From Acanthamoeba sp. SK_2022b (Eukaryota > Discosea > Longamoebia > Acanthamoebidae), in contig JANDJZ010000487.1 in the NCBI GenBank assembly GCA_027943245.1, forward strand, positions 1 to 35,955: a stretch of DNA of 35,955 nucleotides, given 5' to 3'. The number at the start of each line of letters is the position of its first letter. The first letter of the stretch is position 1. The notes under the pieces are model-generated. The model worked only from the letters and a program-made list of their open reading frames with translations. It was not told the origin of the DNA and made no database searches. Below are positions 21,898 to 30,162 of this stretch, piece after piece. The translations under genes were made by a program, and so were the position numbers.

Positions 21898-23020
21898 ATG
21901 GCCGAAACGCAGCTGCAGCCGAGGGAGCTGGTGGGAAGGTGGGGTCTCGGGGCATTATGTTTGGCGATGGAGGTAGCGATCGTGGCGCTCGTCATCGACG
22001 CCGCCGTGCGGGTTATCGGCACCGACAAGCTGTTTTTCTGGCACCCCGTGCTCCTCACCATCGGCGCCGTCCTCTTCCTGTCCCATGGTGCGCGTCTTCC
22101 TTCTCCCATTCTTTCCCTGGCCGCCTAGAGTCAGCCGTTTGCCGTTTGAGTGATCGCGTCGCCCGTGTGAATGCAAATTGTGTCTTGGCTTATGTGCGGT
22201 GAAGCCCTGCGCGTGTACACGGCGCTTGCTGGCATCTCGCGAAACACTGCGCGCGTGGTGCACGGCGTCCTAGCGGGCTTGTGGGTGTGCCTTTCCGTGG
22301 CCGGACTGGGCGTCATCGAAAAGGTCAAGGAGGACGTCGGCATGGCGCACTTCCGCACGTAAGTGCCCATCCCATCCCCAATTTTTATGGTTTGGTTTCT
22401 CTTTCGTTTGTTTGACTGGTGGGTGTGGTCGTGGCGCGCATTCTGCAGGCCGCACTCAAGGCTGGGTCTTGCTGTGCTCTTCTTCTCGCTCATACAGGGC
22501 TTTGCAGGTACCCTCAAGCTCTTTGTCATGTTCAAGAACAACCAGGTACACCTACGGCCTGTCCCTCCTGTTTGGTTATCTGCATCATCTTGATTGCTGT
22601 AACTTTACTCGATGTTTGCTATATTCAATGTCAAGCGCTTCTTGAGATGGCATGGTCGGCTGGGAACTCTCGTGTACGCGAGCGCCCTTACCGCCCTCTT
22701 GACCGGCGTGATGCAGAAGTTCGAGGCCAGTGCGTTTATCTCCTCTCTCCCCGCTTGGCCGCTTGCTTCATCGATTTAATCTTATCACCACCACCTCAAC
22801 AGAGGAACCGAAAACGGTGATGGCCGTGTACGTGCTGACCTTTGTGCTGGCGGTCACCGTGCTCTTCTTTGATTTTTGGGTAAAGGGCGGCGACCTAGTC
22901 CCCGAAACGACCGTGCAGTCGGATTCGATCAAGATGAGAATTCAGGACGGCCGCCTCTACCAGCCCATCAACGCTCCATCGCCCGATGACCGGCGCTCCT
23001 CCAATCTCGTCGATGCCTAG
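21898..23020 (+). CDS. cytochrome b561-family transmembrane protein, paralogue 2, 250 aa
   Basis: Tandem copy of the preceding gene, 270 bases downstream of its stop. Exons: 21898-22087, 22205-22358, 22449-22545, 22636-22729, 22803-23020. The four heme histidines are His49 (FFWHP), His83 (VVHGVL), His117 (PHSRLGL) and His153 (RWHGRLG), with the same 34/34/36 spacing. Exons 2, 3 and 4 have exactly the same lengths as in paralogue 1 (154, 97, 94 nt), and all four introns sit at matching positions and phases. The sequences differ mainly in the N-terminal loop, the loop after TM3 (EKVKEDVGMAHF) and the C-terminal tail, which is longer here and ends RRSSNLVDA. The acceptor of exon 2 is tgaag (22201-22204), a weak match. 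Confidence 0.87.
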
Positions 23021-23139
23021 GCTGGTTATGTCTGTTCACGTGTAACCCATTTTTGGGCCACCTCTTGAGATCGCTTGCGCTTGTCCTGCCAGTAAACCAT
23101 GTACACCATAGGTCTTTCTATTCAAAATAACAACAAGAG

Positions 23140-24018
23140 ATGGGCAACGCGGGGACCGGTGGCTTCAGCAAGAAGGAGGTAAAGAAATGGATGAAGCACT
23201 ACAAGCGTACGCCCAGACTTTCGCTTTAGCAGAAGTAATCTCTTCCGCTGGGCCTCAACTTCAATTGGGTGGGAGACTATCACAGTCTCGGCGAGTGATG
23301 TGGAAGAGGAGCTGAGGCGGTTCAAGAAGATGGCTGGCCCCTCAGGAGTCATCACCAAAGCCCAGTACTTCTCGCTCGTGAGCCCTCGGATAAGTGCGTT
23401 CGGCGAGGAGATGCTACACGCCGTCTTCCGCTCCATGGACCTGGATGGTGATGGGTACGCATCCCCTCTCTTGCCCTGTGCCCCACCCACCCGAGATCTC
23501 TTTTCGATGTGGTTGAGTGTTGTCACCGCAGGAACATTGATGTCCACGAGTGGGTGGCGGTAGCCGGGCTCACCTCGAAGGGCAGCGTGGAGGACAAGCT
23601 GGCAGGTACACTGGCTCTTGCGGGTTGAGAGTCAGCACTCTGCGCTCTGCCTCAAAACCACGCCACCCCTGCAACAGCGTCCTTCCGTATGTTCGATGAG
23701 GATGGCAACGGCCAACTGTCTGAAGAGGAGGTGGAGACCATGTTCCTCCGCATCGCCAAGGTGGCTGAGGGAGGCACCCTCACCCCTGAGACCCGCGCCG
23801 AGACCAAGGAGCTCATCGCCCAGATCTTTGCCCGGTTCGATACCGACAAGGTAGAACTACTACTACTACCTCAACTTCACCAGTCTGTTCTCCCACGCTG
23901 CGCTCACCACCATCTCCACCACCCTTCGCATCTCCAGAGCGGATCGCTCTCGCTGGCAGAGTTCCAGGCCGGCTTTGCCGCCGACCCCGCCATCTGCCGC
24001 TACTTCAAGCAGTTCTAG
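23140..24018 (+). CDS. EF-hand calcium-binding protein, probably N-myristoylated, 187 aa
   Basis: Four-EF-hand calcium sensor of the calcineurin-B/recoverin size class. Exons: 23140-23206, 23286-23454, 23532-23605, 23678-23850, 23938-24018. The start MGNAGTGG has Gly2 and small residues as expected for N-myristoylation, followed by a basic stretch (KKEVKKWMKHYK). EF1 (around AGPSGVITKAQY) lacks acidic ligands and should not bind calcium. The next three loops are canonical: DLDGDGNIDVHE (74-85), DEDGNGQLSEEE (110-121) and DTDKSGSLSLAE (158-169). This recalls neuronal calcium sensors, which also have a degenerate first hand. The partner is unknown. It is convergent with the downstream membrane-protein gene, with 132 bases between the stops. 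Confidence 0.86.
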
Positions 24019-24150
24019 CCCCCCCCCCCTCTCCCTCTACAAAACCCTCTCCTCTTCTTCGGCAGAGCTTGGGCCTACTGCGCGGTAGTGGCGGCAAGTA
24101 CACGTGTGGTTCAACTTGAGCACCGAGTGAGCTGTTGTACAACGCCTTCC

Positions 24151-25000
24151 CTACTTGGACTTCTTCTTGTGCTGCTGTTGCTTCCTGTCGCCGACGGAGG
24201 CGTGGCCGCTCTGCCTGAGGGCCCTGGCGATGAAGCCGCCTTCCACGATCACGGTCCACAGCGAGAACACGAGCCACACGCCGCTCGGGATGGCGAAGAG
24301 CAACCAGAAGCTCTGCAGGTCGTTGTGCTTGGTGTAGGCCCAGCCCGTCACGTGGTCGCTCAGGAAGTAGATCACCTGCTCGGCCGACGTGCGATAAGCA
24401 AGCTGTGCAGAGCGAGAGCGAGGAGAGAGAGAGAGAGAGGGCGTACAGTCTTGGCGAAGCACATGAGCTGCGACGAGAAGGCGAAGAGGTGGGCAGACTG
24501 ACGCCCGCGGAAGTGCTGCGCGATAAGTACATTGTCGTGGTGGGCAAGTGAGTGGGGGGTGAGCGAGCGAGCGAGCGAGCGGACGGCGTAGTGCTTCAAG
24601 TCGGCAGGCGCACCAAATAGAGAGCGATGAGGCCCACGGCAATCTCAAAGAGGTTCATCCTGATAAAAAGTTGTGCGTGGTGAACAAGCGAATAGGCACG
24701 GGAAGGCGTGTGCTCGTGTACGTACCAGGCCTGTGCGATGTTGAAACCGTCATCCATGTCCTGGTAACGACGATCCACGGCGATGTACGTTTCATCTGGT
24801 GCCATGTATTGCCCCGCAGTGCCGTCAACGATAAAATCACTAAGGAAAAAAGATAAAATCGACGTACACGGTCCCCAGAACCAGGCAAGATCGCCGCCTG
24901 GCATCGTGCGAGGACGAAGCAGGACAAAGAGTGCATCCCATACGCACACGGGGAACGAGAGCACGAACCACGCTACCACACCTCCCGACAACACGCCCAT
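24151..25000 (-). CDS. multi-pass membrane protein, possibly EXPERA/EBP-like, 203 aa
   Basis: Minus-strand exons: 25000-24870, 24839-24726, 24659-24614, 24515-24447, 24402-24151. The protein has an N-terminal hydrophobic span (VVAWFVLSFPVCVWDALFVLL) followed by LLRPRTMPGGDLAWFWGPD, a soluble loop with VDRRYQDMDDGFNIAQAW, then three further spans (NLFEIAVGLIALYL; HLFAFSSQLMCFAKT; SFWLLFAIPSGVWLVFSLW). The tail is basic, ending in GDRKQQQHKKKSK. The pattern LLRPxxMPGG, DGFxxAQ, HN and IPSGxWL recalls an uncharacterised fungal membrane-protein family that I associate, without proof, with the EXPERA/emopamil-binding fold. No catalytic residue set can be named. The lysine-rich tail, with KKKSK at the extreme end, could act in ER retrieval. 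Start: the ATG at 25000 is the first Met in frame. Confidence 0.7.
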
Positions 25001-25140
25001 CTTATTGCTCAATATTTTGGCGGGAACGGCAGATTGAGTTGTTTTCCTTTCTTTGCTTTTACATTTTTCTTGGTTGTGACCAAGGCGAAGGAGACCGAGC
25101 GGTTGTCAAGTGTCTTAGCAATAGGTTCAAGGGTTTTGGA

Positions 25141-27039
25141 TTAGAGACGCCTCTTGATGTCGTGCACCAGCGTTGAGGTTTTGCCGGTGCGGTCTTTGAC
25201 ATCCCGATCGAGGAGCTCGAGCCTGCGGTTATGGTCATCGAGCTCCTCTCCCATGTCCTGGGGGCGCGGGGAGGTTAGGGCGAAGCATCCTCTTGTAGAG
25301 GGCCTTGTTGCGGGTGCGTACAAAGGCCATGAGCTTGAGGTGGTCCAGACATTCGTCGATCCGATCCAGAGCGCGATCCGTCTGGTCGATCTTTGTGCGC
25401 GAGTCCTCGCTGAGGTGACTAAAGTCCTGCTTGTGCTTCTTGCCCTCCACGGGGCCTGTGCGGGCGATCACGCCTAAGAGAGAGAGAGAGAGAAGATGTA
25501 GCTATCGTGGAGGAGCCGTACCAGAGTGGTGCAGGACGGGTCGGCCTGACCTGGTCTTATCCCTCTTGGACTTCTTGAATTCATCCTCCTCCCGCTTGGC
25601 GCGCTGCTCCTCGGTCATCTCCTCCAGCTTGGCAGCGTTGTCGAATTTCTTGTTCTTCTGCACGGGTTTTCAAAAACACTAGTGAGAAGGGCGGAAGGCA
25701 CACAGGAGATAGCCGCCGGCCTCTGAAGAAGGGCCACGCACCGAAAACTTGTTGGCGATGGCGCCGGTCCAGCTTCTGATCGAACGCATGTGCCTGTCTC
25801 CCCTCTCCAATAGCTCGCCAACCTCATCGACGTCGCCTTGAATCTGCGTGGCGAACAAAATGCGACCCAATTATCAGTTCGGCCTCCCTTGATGGCAAGG
25901 AGGAGGAGCACGGGGAGGAGGTACCCTGCGAAGCTGGTCGCCCTGCTTTTCGAGGGACTCGAGTGTGGTGGTGGCCGTTGTCATCGTGTTCTCTATCAAT
26001 TTCTAGGTTTGTTGCAAGGCAACTCAGATGTCAAACACACGTAGCCATGGGAGAAGCAGGCGACATGTGGGCAGGCAGGCTACCAGTGAGCGCATGGCGC
26101 TGGCGTGGGAATCGTCCACGATCATCTCTGACTCTGCGATGCTGGTGGACCACAGCAAAGAGGGGGAGTCAGTGGCCAAGCGGTAGACCAGTCTACATGG
26201 AGCATAAGGAGGAAGTACTAGCTCTCGGTCGAGCGCTCGCCCTTTGATTCGTCCCACTCGAACCTGGCGCAACAGAGGCACCCGAGTACAGGTGAGCACC
26301 AAACCACTCGGGCACCGCGGCTGGAGGAAACGTACTTCTTCCTCTTGGGGAGTATCATGCCCACCTTCAGCGTGAGGCGGGCATGGGAGATGTCGCCCCG
26401 AGCGTCCCTTATGACGGGCCCGCCCTTGAGCTTGTACCTCCGCGGCTCCACGTACTCGTAGTTCACTCCGCCGTAGTCGCCTTAACGCACACGACGGTGT
26501 TCACGCACACTCCCAGCCGTCAGCATGTGTGCGTGGGAGGAGGGTTAACCGACGTACCCAGAGGAAGCCGAACCTCGCCCATGAGAGCTTCCTTCTTCTT
26601 CTCGAGTGCGTCCAGCATCTTGATCTCCAGCTCGCCGAGCGCATTGCGCCTGTCTGCGTGTGTGGGGCTTCAGCACCACGCCCAACAAAGTGTGGCACAA
26701 CACATAGGGAAAGTGGGCCACACCGAGAGGAATGGGGATCTCGAAGGACTCGTTCCACTTGGGGGCCACGGTGTTGCGGAAGAGCTGCGTCTCCCACTGC
26801 CTGTTGCAGTAGGTGAGCCGTACAAAGACGTCGGGATCGCTCACGATCTTGCCCTTCTTGTCCATCCTCTGGCCGCACCTGCCCTCGATAACCGCCACCT
26901 TGATCGCCAGGTAGTCGGGGCTTCCCGGGACCATCCAGGAAGGCTTCCCCCTGTCGTCCTCTTCTTCGTCGTCGTCATGGTCGTCACGCTTCGGCCGCCT
27001 CGACTGCGCCGCTGGGGCCTTTCCGCTCCCTTTTCTCAT
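25141..27039 (-). CDS. C2 domain fused to SNAP-25-type Qb/Qc SNARE, 414 aa
   Basis: Ten minus-strand exons: 27039-26724, 26653-26558, 26480-26336, 26263-26219, 26141-26084, 26002-25925, 25843-25742, 25657-25522, 25473-25322, 25257-25141. After a basic then acidic N-terminus comes a C2 domain (about 36-180: YLAIKVAVIEG, SDPDVFVRLTY, VAPKWNESFEIPI, LGELEIKMLD, MGEVRLPL). Its third calcium loop lacks the usual Asp cluster, so calcium binding is doubtful. The Qb motif (about 200-265) matches SNAP-25 closely: TLESLEKQGDQLRRI with zero-layer Gln240. A Lys/Glu-rich linker without cysteines leads to the Qc motif (about 350-414): LDHLKLMAF-DMGEELDDHNRRLELL, where the zero-layer Gln is His385. SNAP-25 proteins attach by linker palmitoylation; here the C2 domain may serve that role (inference). 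Frame and phase agree at all nine introns, so one gene is favoured over two. Confidence 0.85.
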
Positions 27040-27403
27040 GTTGAGGATGCTTCTACAAAGCGAACAAGACTCTGTAAAGGCAGATATGTGGTGGGCTCTC
27101 CTCTCCTCTTCTTCCTTTTGTTTCTGCAGAAGAAATCTGCTCGAGGCTTCCTTCACGCAGCGGCAGGTTTGTGAGGTTCGTATATGCGTGTTTCCAACTT
27201 CTCCCACACGCAACGCCCGTTTCGGTAAACGGCGTGCAACCACAAAAGAGGAAAAGAATGCTGAGCAGGTTTTGTTTTGCCTTTAACTTTCTCTGGCAGG
27301 CCAGGCACAGAAAAGAAGACGCGGAGGGAGGTGATGTCTGGCGTGATCACGCGCCCGACGCATGCGGCCAAAGGCGGCTGATGATGACGACGATCCCGAA
27401 AGA
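27040..27403. promoter_or_regulatory. intergenic region between RBM39 3' end and C2-SNARE start
   Basis: These 364 bases hold the 3' UTR of RBM39 (-) and the promoter/leader of the C2-SNARE gene (-). The one structure I see is an inverted repeat at 27213-27235: a stem with arms ending CGTTT and AAACG around a CGGT loop, with one bulged C. Its role is unknown. Confidence 0.45.
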
Positions 27404-27824
27404 TTAGAGCTTGCAGCCGGCGAGGAAGGCGTTCTCGTCGATGAACTCGGCCGAGATCACCTTGCCAGCGAACCAGCGTCCGTTCAACGCCTGAATCGCC
27501 TTGGACGCTGCATCGGGGGGGGGGGGAGTAGGACGAGTCAAACGACGCAAGGAAACAGGAAAAGGAAAGCGAGATGGAGAAGAGGAGAGGAGGAGAGGAG
27601 GAGAGGTGAGTGGGTGGAGCGGTACCTCCTTCGGAAGACTCGAACCTGAGGTAGACGAGACCCGACGGGGAGTCTCGCACCACGTGGCACTGCAGCACCT
27701 TGCCGTACTTGCCGCACTCCTCCGTCACGTCCTCCTGTATATCAAGGTGGAAGTTGGGCTCCGTCTCCCTGTCCAACGTTGATAGAACGAAAGCGAAAGG
27801 GCACACGCGCACGTCAGCTCCCGT

Positions 27825-27877
<53 letters not shown>

Positions 27878-29993
27878 ACAACACCACTCGAGGGAGAGGG
27901 AGAGAGCGTGTGGAGGGGGGGGAGCCGTACTGGGCGGGGTCGAACATGTTCTTGAGCAGCATGAAGGCCGAGACCGCGGGCCGAGGAGCGACGGTGGGCG
28001 GGATGATCGGCGCAGGCACCGCGCCAGCCGCCGGCAAGAGGGGAGAGGGCGCGCCCAGGCCGCCGAGCGCGGGCAGGCCGGCGAGGCCGGGCATGCCCAG
28101 ACCCGGCAGGACGCCGGGCAGGAGACCGGCGGGGAAGCCGGGGGCCATGCCGGGGAAGGCCATCGGAGCGCCGGGCAGCGTCGGGAAGCCGGCGCCGCCG
28201 GTCTGGCCGGCGAGCCTGGCCATCAGCATGGCGCGCGACTGGGCGTTGAGGCCGAGACCGCCGCCCTCGTCGTCCAGCTCGTTGAGGCCGCCAAAGCCGC
28301 CGCCGCCGCCTCCGCCGCCGCCGCCGCCGCCGAAGCCGACAGGGCCGCCGAGGCCGGGGCCGCCGGCGGTGAGGGCGCCGGGGTCGGAGACGATCCCGAC
28401 CTTGAGCTGTCGCCCCGCGAGCTCCATCCCGTTGCAGTGCTGCAGCGCCTTCTTGGCGTCCTCGGCCGACTTGTACTGCACAAAGGCAAAGCCCTTGGAG
28501 CGGCCCGTCTCGGGGTCGGTGTGCAGGTTGATGAGCTGGATGTCGCCAAACGGCTCGAAGACCGTCCTCAGGTCGTCTTCCGCGAGGTCCGTGTGCAGGT
28601 TGCCCACGTACAGGCGCGTGGGCGCTATAATGGTCGACAAAAATGGGAGAGCCAATCAGACACGCATTCGGGTTTGTGGGAGGGGGGAGGGGGGGGCACG
28701 AGCGTGGCGGGAGGGCGCGGGTACCCAAGAGGGAGGGCGGGGCGTTGGCCGCCGCGGCCGCGGCAGCTGCCGCAGCGCGGTTCTTCTCAGCTTGAGTGAT
28801 CTGAACCAGCACCGTCTGTCCCTTGCACTGTGTGCCGTTAAGTTGATGCAACGCAATCGGAACAGAGGATTTGTCCAAGTACTCGATGTAGCCGAAGCCC
28901 TTCGACCTGCGCGAGTTACGATCCGTAATCAAACGGATCTGACACGCGCCCAGACAACAACCAACAACAACCAACAGCGAATCCGTTAGCATCCTACCTA
29001 CTACTACTACAAAGCTTGGCCAGGCAGGGCAGTGGGGGGGGGCGTACATCATGCACTTTGCCGGCCTTGCCAAAAAACTCGAAGAGATCGGACTCGCTCG
29101 CGCGGATGGGCAGGTTGGAGGCGAACACGGTGCGTTCGTCTCGATCGGCCTCCTCGGCCTCCTTTTGCTTTCTCCTCCGTTCCTGCTCTTCGGGAGTGAG
29201 TATCTCGTCATCTTTACCTGCGCTCCTGCCGCGACGGTCCCTCCTGCGATCGCGGTCCCTGTCGTGGTCTCTGTCTCTTCCTCTGTCGCGGTCACGGTCG
29301 CGGTCACGGTCACGATCACGGTCGCGGTCACGGTCCCTCCTGTCTCTTCCCCGGGGTGAGCGAGAACGCGAGCGGCGCGAACGGCGGTCGCGCGAGCGGG
29401 AACGCGAATGCCTCCTGCGCTTGTGCCTGTGACGATCACGCGACCTGCTGCGCGATTTAGACCTGCAGTTCGAGAAAAGGGAGGAGCGAAATTAGAACGG
29501 TAAAGCCTTTGGGCCACATTGGACCTCGACCAAGGTTGGTCGTTTGCCGCGAACGGGCGCATCTCAAATTCTCATTTAACCTAGTGAAAATTTAACCGGC
29601 GTTCCTGAGCGAGAGATGGAAGTAAATACAAGCAGCGCACACTGCACGCCGATCACTGAGAGCACACAACGTAGCACGTAGGAGCATGATGATTGGATTA
29701 CCTTCTCTTTCGATGTTTGTCGTCCTTGGAGTCAGATTTGGACTCCTTCTCACTCCTGCTCACTTTCTCAGGTGCGGATCCATTCTTGCTTACCTCTGTG
29801 CTGGATGATGCTGTCTCCTGCTGCGCATCCTAGAATTAAAAAATGTGTAAGCAATTCAATTGAGATTAACGTTAACGTCTACACGGGCGCTTTTGCCGCG
29901 GCTCATCTGTTTGCTCAGTATTAGCAGTACCTTTTGTGTTGTAGATTTGAGCGAAGCCTCCAGGAGGGCTTCCACATCGAGATCGTCAGCCAT
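27404..29993 (-). CDS. RBM39: RBM39/CAPER-alpha-type splicing factor, 586 aa
   Basis: Nuclear RNA-binding protein that acts with U2AF in 3' splice-site recognition. Minus-strand exons: 29993-29931, 29829-29702, 29462-29048, 28938-28725, 28624-27931, 27768-27626, 27507-27404. Layout: an acidic N-terminus (MADDLDVEALLEASLK), an RS domain with a long Arg-Asp repeat (about 64-140), and RRM1 (TVFASNLPIRASESDLFEFF; RNP1 KGFGYIEY). RRM2 follows (TRLYVGNLHTDLAEDDLRTVF; RNP1 KGFAFVQY), then a Gly/Pro/Ala-rich low-complexity insert (about 360-495). The C-terminal U2AF-homology motif domain contains the R-x-F signature (GRWFAGK) and GLVYLRFES. The insert makes it slightly longer than human RBM39 (about 530 aa). 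Intron 5 (27930-27769) contains a CA repeat. RRM and UHM order and sequence make this identification firm. Confidence 0.92.
27829..27876. repeat. (CA)n microsatellite in RBM39 intron 5
   Basis: A near-perfect CA tract (GT on the coding strand) sits inside the intron 27930-27769. Confidence 0.92.
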
Positions 29994-30162
29994 GTTGCTT
30001 GTACGGGAGATCGACGGATGATGAGCCAGGTCGCCCTTTGCTTTTTCTCGTCTTTGGGCTCTGTCCGCACATAAATACTTGCCATTCCAGTTCCACGCCC
30101 CTCCCGCTAACATCAACTGGGAGCCACTCTCACGCCCAACACAAGCCTGGCCAGGCTCTATC
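29994..30162. promoter_or_regulatory. bidirectional promoter region between RBM39 and LRR gene
   Basis: Only 169 bases separate two start codons pointing away from each other. Both core promoters and leaders must overlap here unless there are noncoding first exons. No canonical TATA box was found apart from a weak CATAAATAC near 30070. Confidence 0.5.

Noticed and set aside
26218..26263. Gene end at the TAG after STES, separating a C2 gene from a SNARE gene
   Set aside because: A gtacttc donor starts right after TA, and joining to c-atc-gca at 26141 keeps frame and yields the expected SNARE-leading helix; nine consistent junctions favour one gene.
27814..29562. 582-codon minus-strand open frame overlapping RBM39 exons 3-5
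   Set aside because: It carries part of RRM1 in frame, then runs through introns into Arg/Pro-rich out-of-frame sequence; the conserved RRM2 and UHM need the spliced model.
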